Positions 50,548-59,322 of a stretch of 64,000 bases of DNA are shown here, in pieces. The DNA lies in NCBI GenBank assembly GCA_947448735.1, contig CANFOS010000008.1, positions 79,035-143,034 of the forward strand, in the 5' to 3' direction. This stretch comes from Comamonadaceae bacterium (GTDB taxonomy: Bacteria; Pseudomonadota; Gammaproteobacteria; Burkholderiales; Burkholderiaceae_C). The notes beneath the pieces were generated by a model. That model did not search any database. It was not told where the DNA came from and saw nothing but the letters and a program-made list of their open reading frames with translations. Each line of letters begins with the position of its first letter. Within the stretch, counting starts at the first letter, position 1. The position numbers and the translations under genes are program-made.

Positions 50548-51344
50548 ACGCCAGCCGTTCTTCCGGGGCCAACCCTGCCATGGCTCTCGAACTGAAAGAT
50601 CTCCGCAAAAGTTTCGGCAAAACCGAAATTATTCGCGGCATCAACCTGGCGGTACCGCCTGGTGAAAGGGTTGGCATTATTGGCCCGAACGGCGCGGGTA
50701 AATCGACGCTGTTCAACCTCATCAGCGGCCGTTTTGAGCCCAGCAGCGGCGAGGTGTTGCTCAATGGTCAGCGCATTGATGGCAAGAAGCCGTTTGAGAT
50801 CAATCGAATGGGCTTGTCTCGCAGCTTTCAAATCACCAACATCTTTCCCAAGCTCAGCGTGTTTGAAAATTTGCGCTGTGGCGTGCTGTGGAGCCTGGGC
50901 TACAAATACACGTTTTTCAAGTTTTTGGCAAACCTGGATGATGCGAACGACCGGGCTGACGAGCTGATGGAGATGATCAAACTCGACAAAAAACGTGATG
51001 TGCTGGCGATCAATTTGACCTATGCTGAGCAACGCGCCCTGGAGATTGGCATCACGATTGCAGGCGGAGCCAACGTGATCTTGCTGGACGAACCCACCGC
51101 CGGCATGAGCCGCTCTGAAACCAGTCGGTTCATCAACCTGATCAAGCAGGTGACCGAGGGCAAAACGCTTTTGACTGTGGAGCACGACATGGGCGTCGTG
51201 TTTGGCCTGGCCGACAAGATTGCGGTAGTGGTGTATGGCGAGGTGATTGCCTACGACACACCCGATAAGGTCAGGGCAGACCAGCGGGTGCAAGAGGCAT
51301 ATTTAGGGTCTTCAGTTGCAGACCAGCAAGCAGGAGAACATTGA
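50544..51344 (+). CDS. livG: ABC transporter ATP-binding protein (LivG-like)
   Basis: 266 residues from ATG 50544 (MNASRSSGANPAMALEL). Walker A is GPNGAGKSTLFNLISG, the Q-loop region has SRSFQITNIFPKLSVFENL, and Walker B is NVILLDEPTAGMSRSE; the canonical LSGG signature is replaced by LTYAEQRALEIG. The H-loop is LLTVEHDMGVVFGLAD. It energises the LivHM permease together with the LivF-like subunit. A family-2 repeat begins at the stop codon. Confidence 0.93.
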   Translation: MNASRSSGANPAMALELKDLRKSFGKTEIIRGINLAVPPGERVGIIGPNGAGKSTLFNLISGRFEPSSGEVLLNGQRIDGKKPFEINRMGLSRSFQITNIFPKLSVFENLRCGVLWSLGYKYTFFKFLANLDDANDRADELMEMIKLDKKRDVLAINLTYAEQRALEIGITIAGGANVILLDEPTAGMSRSETSRFINLIKQVTEGKTLLTVEHDMGVVFGLADKIAVVVYGEVIAYDTPDKVRADQRVQEAYLGSSVADQQAGEH

Positions 51345-51395
51345 TGACCCCCGCGTTCGTCGCTGCGCGTATTTCACTGCACCCCGAGGGGGCGC
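51345..51395. repeat. GC-rich palindromic repeat (family 2) between livG and livF
   Basis: Starts TGACCCCCGCG right after the livG TGA, and its reverse complement matches the core and flanks of 37988-38035 and 43064-43111. The element fills most of the 85-base gap between the two ATPase genes. Confidence 0.8.
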
Positions 51396-51429
51396 AAGGC
51401 CTTCTAGGGGCGATCCGTTGGAGCCTTGC

Positions 51430-52125
51430 ATGCTGACCATCAAAAATCTCCACGCCTTCTACGGCAAAAGCCATGTGCTGCACGGCGTGTCATTCGACGT
51501 GCAACCGGGTGAAATTGTGGCGCTGCTCGGTCGCAATGGCTCTGGCCGTTCGACCACGGCCAAGGCCATCATGGGTCTGGTCGACTGCCAGGGGTCAATC
51601 CGCTGGGGGAATGCAGAAATCAGGGGTGAAGAGCCCTACAAAATTGCTCATCTGGGCATTGGTTATGTGCCGGAGAACCGAGATATTTTCCCCAAACTCA
51701 CCGTGCATCAAAATCTTTTACTGGGTCAAAAAGGCTCCGGCAAAGGTTCACGATGGTCGTTTGACGACATGTACGCCATGTTCCCGCGATTGCTGGAGCG
51801 CCAGCACACCGAGGCTGGCGTGCTCTCAGGCGGCGAGCAGCAAATGCTGACGCTGTGCCGCACCCTGATGGGCGACCCTGACCTGATCATCATTGACGAG
51901 CCAACCGAAGGTTTGGCCCCCAAGATCGTCGAGCTGGTGGGTCAATATTTGCAAACACTGAAGGCCAAGGGCATATCGGTGCTGCTGATTGAGCAAAAAC
52001 TGACGATTGCCATGGCCATCTCTGACCGCGCACTCGTCATGGGCCATGGCAGCATCGTTTTTCAGGGCACACCCGACAGCCTGCGGGCGGATGCCTACAT
52101 TCGCAAAGAGTGGCTTGAGGTATAA
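51430..52125 (+). CDS. livF: ABC transporter ATP-binding protein (LivF-like) with Arg in Walker A
   Basis: 231 residues from ATG 51430 (MLTIKNLHAFYGKSH), with TTGGAG 6 bases upstream; the frame continues upstream through the repeat but starts there are rejected. The P-loop reads GRNGSGRSTT, with Arg where the invariant Walker A Lys is expected. The rest is regular: signature LSGGEQQML, Walker B DLIIIDEPTEGLAPKI and the VLLIEQKL H-loop variant. Arg versions occur in some betaproteobacterial LivF-type proteins as I remember, so this may be a tolerated change. Probably pairs with LivG. Confidence 0.9.
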   Translation: MLTIKNLHAFYGKSHVLHGVSFDVQPGEIVALLGRNGSGRSTTAKAIMGLVDCQGSIRWGNAEIRGEEPYKIAHLGIGYVPENRDIFPKLTVHQNLLLGQKGSGKGSRWSFDDMYAMFPRLLERQHTEAGVLSGGEQQMLTLCRTLMGDPDLIIIDEPTEGLAPKIVELVGQYLQTLKAKGISVLLIEQKLTIAMAISDRALVMGHGSIVFQGTPDSLRADAYIRKEWLEV

Positions 52126-52187
52126 AAGTCCATCACCGATGTCTCAATCGGGACAAAGCAGGCCGATAAAGCGTCCCTCACCCGTCC

Positions 52188-52213
52188 TACAATGCAAAAA
52201 GAACGGTCGTACT
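52188..52213 (+). promoter_or_regulatory. Promoter and operator candidate for the fadB-like operon
   Basis: TACAAT at 52188-52193 resembles a -10 element; no good -35 is seen. AGAACGGTCGTACT at 52200-52213 covers the presumed transcription start and matches the reverse complement of the etfBA site (14765-14778) at 13 of 14 positions. Repressor binding here would block initiation. Confidence 0.6.
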
Positions 52214-52289
52214 ATTTTGTGGCTCGCCCGCCAGTTTCTGGCACGGCTGCATGTCAATTCCAGCTTCACACCAGGAAAGAAACCTCTCC

Positions 52290-54389
52290 ATGACAACGCT
52301 CTATGAAGTTCACGGCACGGTTGCCGTCATTACCTTGAACAACCCTCCGGTCAATGGTCTGGGTTACGCCACACGCGTGTCGATCACCGACCACCTGCAA
52401 AAAGCCAACAGCGATGCTGCGATCAAATCGATTGTGATCACGGGTGCTGGTACAGCGTTTTCAGGTGGTGCAGACATCAAGGAGTTTGGCAGTCCGAAAG
52501 CCTTGGCAGAACCCAATTTGCTCAGCGTGATTCTGGCCATTGAAAATTCTGCAAAGCCAGTGGTGGCGGCAGTTCATTCGGTCTGCATGGGCGGCGGGTT
52601 GGAACTGGCACTCGGTTGTCACTACCGCATCGCCGCACCCGGTTGCAGCGTGGCCCTGCCCGAAGTCAAACTGGGCCTGGTGCCTGGTGCTGGCGGTACT
52701 CAACGTCTGCCGCGCGCCTTGGGCGTGGAGCCTGCACTGAACATGATTGTCAGCGGTGAGCCCGTCAAAAGCGAGTTGCTGGCGCAAATCCCGGGCCAGA
52801 ACCTGTTCAACAAAATGGCGGCAGCAGCCCAATCGCTGGTAGCAGAATCACTGGCTTATGCCCAGTCGATTGCTGACACGCGCCCACTGCCGCTGGTTCG
52901 CAATCTGCCTTGCAAACACAAAAATGGCGACGCTTACTTTCAGTTTGCCCGCAACATGGTCGGCGGTATGTCCAAAGGTTACCCAGCGCCGCTCAAATGC
53001 GTGGACGCTGTGGAGGCGGCCACCAAGCGCAAGTTTGACGACGGCATGGCGTATGAAAGAGAGCTGTTCATCAACCTGATGTGGAGCCCTGAAGGCCGGG
53101 CATTGCGCCACATTTTCATGGCCGAACGCGCCGCATCGAAAATCCCGGACGTGCCGTCTGACACGCCCAAGCGCGACATCCAATCGATTGCGGTGATCGG
53201 TGCGGGGACCATGGGGGGCGGTATTTCGATGAACTTTTTGAACGCCGGTATTCCCGTCAAAATGCTGGAAATGAAACAGGACGCGCTCGACCGGGGCATC
53301 GCCACGATCCGCAAAAACTACGAAGCGCAGGTTAAAAAAGGCAAACTCAAGCAGGAAAAATACGAAGAGCGCATGAGCCTGCTGAGCACCACGCTCAGCT
53401 ATGACGACCTGAAAGACGCGGACATGGTGATTGAAGCTGTGTTTGAAGAAATGGGTGTCAAGGAAAAGGTTTTCAAAGAACTTGACCGGGTGATGAAGCC
53501 CGGCGCGATTCTCGCCTCCAACACCTCGACGCTGGACATGAACAAAATTGCGGCTTTCACCAAGCGCCCGCAAGACGTGATCGGCACACACTTTTTCAGC
53601 CCCGCCAACATCATGAAACTGCTCGAGGTCGTGCGCGGTGAAAAAACCGGCAAAGACGTGCTGGCCACCGTGATGGCACTGGGCAAAAAAATCAAGAAGA
53701 CATCTGTCGTGTCTGGCGTGTGTGATGGCTTTATCGGCAACCGCATGATTGAGCAATACGGACGCCAGGGCGGTTTCTTGTTAGACGAAGGCTGCACGCC
53801 CGCACAGGTTGACAAAGCCATTGAAAAGTTCGGCTTTGCCATGGGCCCGTTCCGCATGGGTGACCTGGCAGGTAACGATATTGGCTTTGCTATCCGTAAG
53901 CGCCGCTACGTTGAAAAGCCAGACATGAAGTACAGCAAAACCGCTGACTTGCTGTGCGAGAAAGGCCGATTCGGCCAAAAAACAGGTGCTGGCTGGTACG
54001 ACTATGTGCCGGGCAAACGCGATGCGATTCCAAACGCCGAAGTCATCAGCATGATTGAAGCGCACCGCAAGTCACTGGGCATCACCCCGCGCAAAATTTC
54101 TGACGAAGAGATTGTGCAGCGTCTGGTGTATTCGCTGGTCAATGAGGCCGCACACATTTTGGAAGAAGGCATTGCCTCCAAAGCCAGCGACATCGACATG
54201 GTCTACCTGATGGGTTACGGCTTTCCGATTTATCGCGGTGGCCCGATGAATTACGCCAACGAAGTCGGTTTGTTCAATGTGGTGCAAGCCATGAACCGCT
54301 TTGCACAAAACCCGCTGGACGATGCCAAGTTCTGGCAGCCTGCGCCGCTGCTGGCACGTTTGGTCGCTGAAGGCAAAACTTTCAGCTAA
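52290..54389 (+). CDS. Multifunctional enoyl-CoA hydratase/3-hydroxyacyl-CoA dehydrogenase (FadB/FadJ-like)
   Basis: 699 residues from ATG 52290 (MTTLYEVHGTVAVITLNNPP), with AGGAAAG upstream. The N-terminal crotonase domain has AFSGGADIKEFG and CMGGGLELALGCHYRIA. The NAD-binding domain starts IGAGTMGGGISMNFLNAG near 310, and the dehydrogenase C-terminal domain has SNTSTLDMNKIAAF, GTHFFSPANIMKLLEVV and the PFRMGDLAGNDIG segment. It hydrates enoyl-CoA and oxidises the 3-hydroxyacyl-CoA. With the thiolase gene 27 bases downstream it forms a fadBA-like unit under the operator at 52200. Confidence 0.94.
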   Translation: MTTLYEVHGTVAVITLNNPPVNGLGYATRVSITDHLQKANSDAAIKSIVITGAGTAFSGGADIKEFGSPKALAEPNLLSVILAIENSAKPVVAAVHSVCMGGGLELALGCHYRIAAPGCSVALPEVKLGLVPGAGGTQRLPRALGVEPALNMIVSGEPVKSELLAQIPGQNLFNKMAAAAQSLVAESLAYAQSIADTRPLPLVRNLPCKHKNGDAYFQFARNMVGGMSKGYPAPLKCVDAVEAATKRKFDDGMAYERELFINLMWSPEGRALRHIFMAERAASKIPDVPSDTPKRDIQSIAVIGAGTMGGGISMNFLNAGIPVKMLEMKQDALDRGIATIRKNYEAQVKKGKLKQEKYEERMSLLSTTLSYDDLKDADMVIEAVFEEMGVKEKVFKELDRVMKPGAILASNTSTLDMNKIAAFTKRPQDVIGTHFFSPANIMKLLEVVRGEKTGKDVLATVMALGKKIKKTSVVSGVCDGFIGNRMIEQYGRQGGFLLDEGCTPAQVDKAIEKFGFAMGPFRMGDLAGNDIGFAIRKRRYVEKPDMKYSKTADLLCEKGRFGQKTGAGWYDYVPGKRDAIPNAEVISMIEAHRKSLGITPRKISDEEIVQRLVYSLVNEAAHILEEGIASKASDIDMVYLMGYGFPIYRGGPMNYANEVGLFNVVQAMNRFAQNPLDDAKFWQPAPLLARLVAEGKTFS

Positions 54390-54416
54390 CTGTTGCATAT
54401 TCTTTAGGACACCACC

Positions 54417-55592
54417 ATGACTTCAGCCGTAATTGTTTCTACTGCACGTACCCCTTTGGCCAAAAGCTGGAAGGGCTCTTTCAACATGACCCATGGCGCG
54501 ACTCTCGGCGGTCACGCCGTAGAGCACGCCATCAAGCGCGCCGGCATTGAAGCCGCCGAGGTCGATGACGTCATCATCGGATGCGCCACACCCGAGGGCG
54601 CAACTGGCGCCAACATTGCACGTCAGATCGCTCTGCGTGCGGGTTGCCCGGTCACTGTGTCGGGAATGACAGTAAACCGTTTTTGTTCGTCAGGTCTGCA
54701 AACCATTGCACTGGCCGCGCAGCGCGTGATTGCAGGCGAGGCCGATATTTATGTGGCCGGTGGTGTTGAAAGCATTTCTTGCGTCCAGCAGGAAATGAAC
54801 ACCCACATGCTGGCTGACTCATGGCTGGCCAATAACAAGCCCGAAATTTACTGGAACATGTTGCAAACCGCCGAGCAGGTCGCCAGCCGCTACAGCATCA
54901 GCCGTGACCGCATGGACGAGTACGGCGCCATGAGCCAGCAAAAAGCCACAGCTGCGCTGGCGGCAGGGCTGTACGAGGCTGAAATCGCGCCAATCACTGT
55001 CACTGCTGGCGTGGCCGACAAAGTCATGGGCCTGATGACCAAGCAGGTCACCGTCAGCAACGACGAAGGCATTCGCGCAGGCACCACTAAAGAAGGCATC
55101 AGTGGCATCAAACCCGCTATTGCCGGCGGCGTGATTGCGGCAGGCAACGCCAGCCAGTTTTCCGATGGTGGCGGGGCGGTTGTGGTGATGGACGAGCGAG
55201 TTGCCGAGCGCAAAGGCCTGAAGCCCCTGGGCCGCTTTTTAGGCTTTGCGGTGGCAGGCTGCGAGCCCGACGAAATGGGCATTGGCCCGGTATTCGCCAT
55301 CCCTAAAGTACTCGCCAAGCTGGGCTTGAAGATCAGCGATATTGACCTGTGGGAACTCAACGAGGCTTTCGCGGTGCAGGTGCTGTACTGCGCCGACAAG
55401 CTGGGCATACCGATGGACAGGCTCAATGTGAACGGCGGCGCTATCGCCGTCGGCCACCCTTACGGCGTGACGGGCCAGCGCCTGACAGGCCACGCGCTGA
55501 TTGAAGGCAAACGCCGCGGCGTCAAGCGGGTTTGCGTGACGATGTGTATTGGTGGCGGCATGGGCGCAGCAGGTATTTTTGAGGTGCTATAA
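54417..55592 (+). CDS. Acetyl-CoA acyltransferase (thiolase)
   Basis: 391 residues. Performs the thiolytic step of beta-oxidation. The nucleophilic Cys lies in [16 protein letters not shown], the His in [17 protein letters not shown] and the second Cys in [14 protein letters not shown], so all active-site residues are present. It is the partner of the preceding multifunctional enzyme. A strong hairpin with a T-tract follows the stop. Confidence 0.95.
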   Translation: MTSAVIVSTARTPLAKSWKGSFNMTHGATLGGHAVEHAIKRAGIEAAEVDDVIIGCATPEGATGANIARQIALRAGCPVTVSGMTVNRFCSSGLQTIALAAQRVIAGEADIYVAGGVESISCVQQEMNTHMLADSWLANNKPEIYWNMLQTAEQVASRYSISRDRMDEYGAMSQQKATAALAAGLYEAEIAPITVTAGVADKVMGLMTKQVTVSNDEGIRAGTTKEGISGIKPAIAGGVIAAGNASQFSDGGGAVVVMDERVAERKGLKPLGRFLGFAVAGCEPDEMGIGPVFAIPKVLAKLGLKISDIDLWELNEAFAVQVLYCADKLGIPMDRLNVNGGAIAVGHPYGVTGQRLTGHALIEGKRRGVKRVCVTMCIGGGMGAAGIFEVL

Positions 55593-55620
55593 CGGGTATT
55601 GATGCACTGGGATGACTACC

Positions 55621-55661
55621 AAGGGTCGAGCCTGCGAACATCTTGCAGACCGACCCTTTTT
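55621..55661 (+). terminator. Rho-independent terminator after the thiolase gene
   Basis: AAGGGTCG pairs with CGACCCTT, and inside the loop CTGC pairs with GCAG, giving a long stem followed by TTT. It separates the fadBA-like unit from the second acyl-CoA dehydrogenase gene. Confidence 0.75.
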
Positions 55662-55697
55662 AACTTCTGGCCCGACAAATTGGCTTTCGCTTGACCC

Positions 55698-57530
55698 ATG
55701 AACCTGCGCTCCACCCTTGATTTTCTGTTGTACGACTGGCTGCAAGCCGAGTCATTAAACCAGCGCCCGCGCTTTTCTGACCACTCGCGCGAAACCTTTG
55801 ATGCCGTTTTTGATACCTGTGAACGAATTGCGCGTGAAAAATACGCGCCGTTCAACCGCCTGGTCGATACCCAGGAGCCGCACTTTGACGGGGAAAAAGT
55901 CATCCTGCCGCAAGCCACGCATGATGCGCAAAAGGCTTATGCTGAATCGGGCATGCTCAGTGCCGCGCAAGACTACGACATGGGCGGCATGCAGCTGCCC
56001 TACACGGTCGAGGCGGCGGCCAATGCCTTTTTTGCGATGGCGTCGGTCAGCATTGGCTCGGGCATGCTGACCACGGGCAATGCCAATTTGCTGATGGTCC
56101 ATGGCAATGCGTTGCAAAAAGAAGTGTTTGCCAAAAACGAATTTTCAGGACGCTTTTCAGGCACCATGTGTTTGAGCGAGCCGCAGGCGGGCTCGTCGCT
56201 GAGCGATGTCACCACGCGTGCTGTGCCAGATGGCGCTGACTTTGAGGCCGAGCCGCTGGGCGCGCGCTACCGTCTCAAGGGCAACAAGATGTGGATCTCG
56301 TCAGGCGAACACGAGCTGACCGACAACATCATTCATTTGGTGCTGGCCAAAATCCCCGGGCCTGACGGCAAATTGATTGCAGGCACGCGCGGCATTTCGC
56401 TGTTCATCGTGCCCAAAAAACTGGTGAATGCAAAAGGTGAGCTGACCGGCGCGCGCAACGATGTGGCCCTGGCGGGCCTGAACCACAAACTGGGCTGGCG
56501 CGGCACGACCAACACCCTGCTCAATTTCGGCGAGGGCAAGTACCCCGTCGATGGGCAACCAGGCGCCGTCGGATATCTGGTGGGCAAGCCGCATGAAGGT
56601 CTGCGCTGCATGTTCCACATGATGAATGAAGCGCGCATTGGTGTGGGCATGGCGGCCACCATGCTGGGCATGGCGGGCTACCACGCCAGCCTGGACTACG
56701 CCAAGAATCGTCCGCAAGGCAGGCCCATCGGGCCGGGCGGCAAAGATGCCGCGCAAGCGCAAATCCGCATCATTGAGCATGCCGATGTCAGGCGCATGCT
56801 GCTGGCGCAAAAGTCGTATTGCGAAGGCGCTTTGGCGCTTGAGCTGTACTGCGCCCGGCTGGTCGATGAGCAGCACACCGGTGACCCATCGGCCGCTGAC
56901 GATGCGCGCATGCTGCTGGAAGTGCTGACGCCGATTGCCAAAAGTTGGCCCAGCGAATGGTGTCTGGAGGCCAATTCTCTGGCGATTCAGGTCCACGGTG
57001 GCTACGGCTACACCCGCGACTTCTCGGTGGAGCAGTATTGGCGTGACAACCGGCTGAACATGATTCATGAAGGCACACACGGCATTCAAGCCATGGACTT
57101 GCTCGGTCGCAAGGTGCTGATGGAAGGGGGCAGGGGGCTGGCGCTGCTGGCGGCGCGCATGCAGGCCACGATAGACAAAGCGGCTGGTGTTGCAGAGCTC
57201 AAAAGCCATGCCCAAGCACTCGGCAAAGCCTGGCAAGCGGTGACCCGCGCCACCCAAGCGGCCTGGGCTACGGGCAAGCCACAAGACGCCCTGGCCAATG
57301 CCGTGCCCTATATGCAGGCCTTCGGCCACACCGTATTGGCCTGGATATGGCTGGACGTTGCCTGCGCATCGCTTGACCAAGGCGCTACACATTCAATAGC
57401 TGCTCGTAGAGGAATTCAGGGCGCTTCAGCCTATTTTTATGCCTACGAGCTACCTAAAATAACGGCCTGGCTCGGGGCGGTCGAAAGCCGAAACCTGCTG
57501 TGTGCCAACTTGCCGGAGGAGGCGTTTTAA
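55698..57530 (+). CDS. Acyl-CoA dehydrogenase (large type, second copy)
   Basis: 610 residues, same branch as the enzyme at 16650 but clearly diverged. Motifs include MCLSEPQAGSSLSD, GNKMWISSGEHEL, VHGGYGYTRDFSVEQYWRDNR and the active-site region IHEGTHGIQAMDLLGRK with the Glu. The C-terminal extension domain (about 470-610) includes a stretch near residues 562-581 (QGATHSIAARRGIQGAS) encoded by a family-1 repeat. It probably supplies enoyl-CoA to the neighbouring multifunctional enzyme. The stop overlaps the next ATG by one base (TAATG). Confidence 0.93.
   Translation: MNLRSTLDFLLYDWLQAESLNQRPRFSDHSRETFDAVFDTCERIAREKYAPFNRLVDTQEPHFDGEKVILPQATHDAQKAYAESGMLSAAQDYDMGGMQLPYTVEAAANAFFAMASVSIGSGMLTTGNANLLMVHGNALQKEVFAKNEFSGRFSGTMCLSEPQAGSSLSDVTTRAVPDGADFEAEPLGARYRLKGNKMWISSGEHELTDNIIHLVLAKIPGPDGKLIAGTRGISLFIVPKKLVNAKGELTGARNDVALAGLNHKLGWRGTTNTLLNFGEGKYPVDGQPGAVGYLVGKPHEGLRCMFHMMNEARIGVGMAATMLGMAGYHASLDYAKNRPQGRPIGPGGKDAAQAQIRIIEHADVRRMLLAQKSYCEGALALELYCARLVDEQHTGDPSAADDARMLLEVLTPIAKSWPSEWCLEANSLAIQVHGGYGYTRDFSVEQYWRDNRLNMIHEGTHGIQAMDLLGRKVLMEGGRGLALLAARMQATIDKAAGVAELKSHAQALGKAWQAVTRATQAAWATGKPQDALANAVPYMQAFGHTVLAWIWLDVACASLDQGATHSIAARRGIQGASAYFYAYELPKITAWLGAVESRNLLCANLPEEAF
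57383..57438. repeat. Dispersed ~55-bp repeat (family 1), in-frame copy in the acyl-CoA dehydrogenase gene
   Basis: Its first 20 bases (cgctacacattcaatagctg) align with the 18494 copy (same orientation), and both end in gcctatt with one base length difference between. Confidence 0.6.
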
Positions 57531-57760
57531 TGGGCTTTTACAAACCAGGTGCCAACCACACCACCGACCCGAAAATGGTGCGGCTGCACAAAATCATCTG
57601 GTCGCTGATCTTTGGCGGTCTGCTGACCGTGATCCTCGGCATTTTTGTCGGTAAAGCCGACGATGCCATCGGCTGGATCATGGTGGTTGCTGGCGGCCTC
57701 ATGACAGCCGGCGGTGCCGTTCTGATTTATGTGCGCTCGACCATGACATCCGAGCCTTGA
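57530..57760 (+). CDS. Small membrane protein of unknown function
   Basis: 76 residues from ATG 57530, which overlaps the preceding stop, so translation is coupled. Two hydrophobic helices are evident (WSLIFGGLLTVILGIFVG and WIMVVAGGLMTAGGAVLIYV) around a short polar turn. I do not recognise a family. Tight linkage to an acyl-CoA dehydrogenase and the following SDR suggests membership of this degradation operon. Confidence 0.7.
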   Translation: MGFYKPGANHTTDPKMVRLHKIIWSLIFGGLLTVILGIFVGKADDAIGWIMVVAGGLMTAGGAVLIYVRSTMTSEP

Positions 57761-57781
57761 TTTCAACTTGAAAGAGACAAA

Positions 57782-58576
57782 ATGACACCTAGAACGATTC
57801 AAAAGCTGTTTGACCTCACTGGCAAAACCGCCCTGGTGACGGGCGGATCACGTGGCCTGGGCTTGCAAATGGCCCATGCGCTGGGTGAGGCTGGGGCAAA
57901 AGTCATGCTCAGTTCGCGCAAGGCCGAAGACCTGATGCAAGCGGTTGACGAACTGAAAGCCGCTGGCATTGCCGCCGATTGGATCGCCGCCGACTGCGCC
58001 CAAGAGGCAGACATTCGCATGCTTGCCGATGAAGCCATCAAGCGCATGGGGCAGGTGGATATTCTGGTCAATAACGCTGGTGCCGCTTGGGGTGCACCTG
58101 CTGAAGACTATCCGGTTGAGGCCTGGGACAAGGTGATGAACCTGAACATTCGGGGCTACTTTATTTTGTCGCAGCAAATCGCCAAGCATTCGATGATTCC
58201 CAGAAAGTCTGGACGCATCATCAATATCGCGTCGATTGCTGGCTTGGGCGGCAACCCCAGCGGCATGCAAACCATTGCTTACAATACGTCCAAGGGCGCC
58301 GCGGTCAACTTCACCAGGGCACTGGCAGGCGAGTGGGGCGTTCACGGCATCACCGTCAACGCCATTTGCCCTGGCTTTTTCCCGAGCAAGATGACCATGG
58401 GCACGCTCAAGGCGCTTGGCGAGGAGACGCTGGCTTCGCACGCGCCCCTGAAGCGGCTGGGTGACGACGAAGACCTGAAGGGATTGTGTGTGTTGTATGC
58501 GTCAGATGCCGGCAAGCACATCACCGGTCAGTATCTGGCCGTCGATGGTGGTGTTTCAATCATCAAAGGAGGCTAG
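57782..58576 (+). CDS. SDR-family oxidoreductase
   Basis: 264 residues. Classical short-chain dehydrogenase: cofactor loop VTGGSRGLGLQMAHAL, NNAG, and the catalytic YNTSKGAAVNF (Tyr and Lys) with the Ser in INIASIAGLGG. The C-terminus ends GQYLAVDGGVSII as in 3-oxoacyl-ACP or gluconate-type reductases. It would oxidise or reduce a hydroxyl/keto group, perhaps of an acyl-CoA intermediate; cofactor preference is unclear. 21 bases after the small membrane protein gene. Confidence 0.9.
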   Translation: MTPRTIQKLFDLTGKTALVTGGSRGLGLQMAHALGEAGAKVMLSSRKAEDLMQAVDELKAAGIAADWIAADCAQEADIRMLADEAIKRMGQVDILVNNAGAAWGAPAEDYPVEAWDKVMNLNIRGYFILSQQIAKHSMIPRKSGRIINIASIAGLGGNPSGMQTIAYNTSKGAAVNFTRALAGEWGVHGITVNAICPGFFPSKMTMGTLKALGEETLASHAPLKRLGDDEDLKGLCVLYASDAGKHITGQYLAVDGGVSIIKGG

Positions 58577-58581
58577 ACATG

Positions 58582-58660
58582 TTGCCTCCACGGTCGCTCA
58601 CCTCGTGTCGTTGCCTGCTCCCCGGCATGGCCACTGCGCCTGCTGACCGGCAAAGCCGGT
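58582..58660. repeat. Degenerate family-2 repeat copy with a perfect hairpin
   Basis: Bases 58582-58640 resemble the family-2 element (ctcgtgtcg and ccactgcg blocks) but the palindromic core is altered. It is followed by ACCGGC-AAA-GCCGGT, a perfect 6-bp hairpin at 58646-58660. As with two other copies it lies just after a gene's stop codon. Confidence 0.4.
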
Positions 58661-58715
58661 TCTGCCGCCCCTGCTTGAAAAGAGATTTCTCGCCTGTTCA
58701 CCTGGAACTTTCATC

Positions 58716-59168
58716 ATGAATTTTGGCGTCGAAATCCCTTTCGTGACGCACCTTGGTTTTGAGCTGGAAAAGTTTGAAGGCGGCGAGTCTGCCATTGGCT
58801 ACAGCCCCAAGCCTGAGCATCTGAATTCATTCGCCGTGATCCACGGTGGTGCCATCATGACGCTGATGGATGTGACGCTGGCCGCCGCTGCGCGCAGCGT
58901 TCAACCCGACATGGGGGTCGTCACCATCGAGATGAAAACCAGCTTCATGCGGCCAGCGCCCGGTGATGGCAGTCGGATCACGGCAAAAGGCCGCCTGATC
59001 CATCGCACCGCGACATTGGCGTTTACCGAGGCGACGCTGTTTGATGCGCAGACCAACGCCTGCGCGCACGCAACAGGGACTTTCAAATATGTCAAACGCT
59101 TGGTCACGGGGCCCAAAAGTGTTCAAGCGCCCCTTGGTTTGCCCCAAACCGTCATTTCGACCGACTGA
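58716..59168 (+). CDS. PaaI-type hotdog thioesterase
   Basis: 150 residues, single hotdog domain. The central helix with HGGAIMTLMDVTLAAAARS and the GVVTIEMKTSFMRPA strand are typical of PaaI/YdiI-like acyl-CoA thioesterases; the Asp of LMDV is in the catalytic-site position. It may release CoA from dead-end acyl-CoA intermediates of the surrounding pathway (inference). Confidence 0.88.
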   Translation: MNFGVEIPFVTHLGFELEKFEGGESAIGYSPKPEHLNSFAVIHGGAIMTLMDVTLAAAARSVQPDMGVVTIEMKTSFMRPAPGDGSRITAKGRLIHRTATLAFTEATLFDAQTNACAHATGTFKYVKRLVTGPKSVQAPLGLPQTVISTD

Positions 59169-59177
59169 CACTGGCGC

Positions 59178-59198
59178 AAGACTTTGTTGTCTTTTTTG
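59178..59198 (+). terminator. Weak terminator after the thioesterase gene
   Basis: AAGAC and GTCTT form a 5-bp stem with a 6-base loop followed by a run of T. Short, but the T-tracts here support transcript ends. Confidence 0.4.
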
Positions 59199-59217
59199 TG
59201 TCTTTTTTCACCTATTA

Positions 59218-59265
59218 AATCGGCTCACGAGCCAACATTTACAGGCGCTATTTGCTATCAAATTT
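59218..59265. repeat. Dispersed ~55-bp repeat (family 1), intergenic copy
   Basis: Begins aatcggctc and carries gagccaaca and ggcgcta-tttgctatcaaa blocks, aligning with the purL copy in the same orientation. It lies in the 154-base gap before the MDR gene. Confidence 0.5.
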
Positions 59266-59322
59266 GAAGTTTCTTGAGAACTATTTCTCAGCTTTACTCA
59301 CGCTCGAAGAACGGAACAGACC

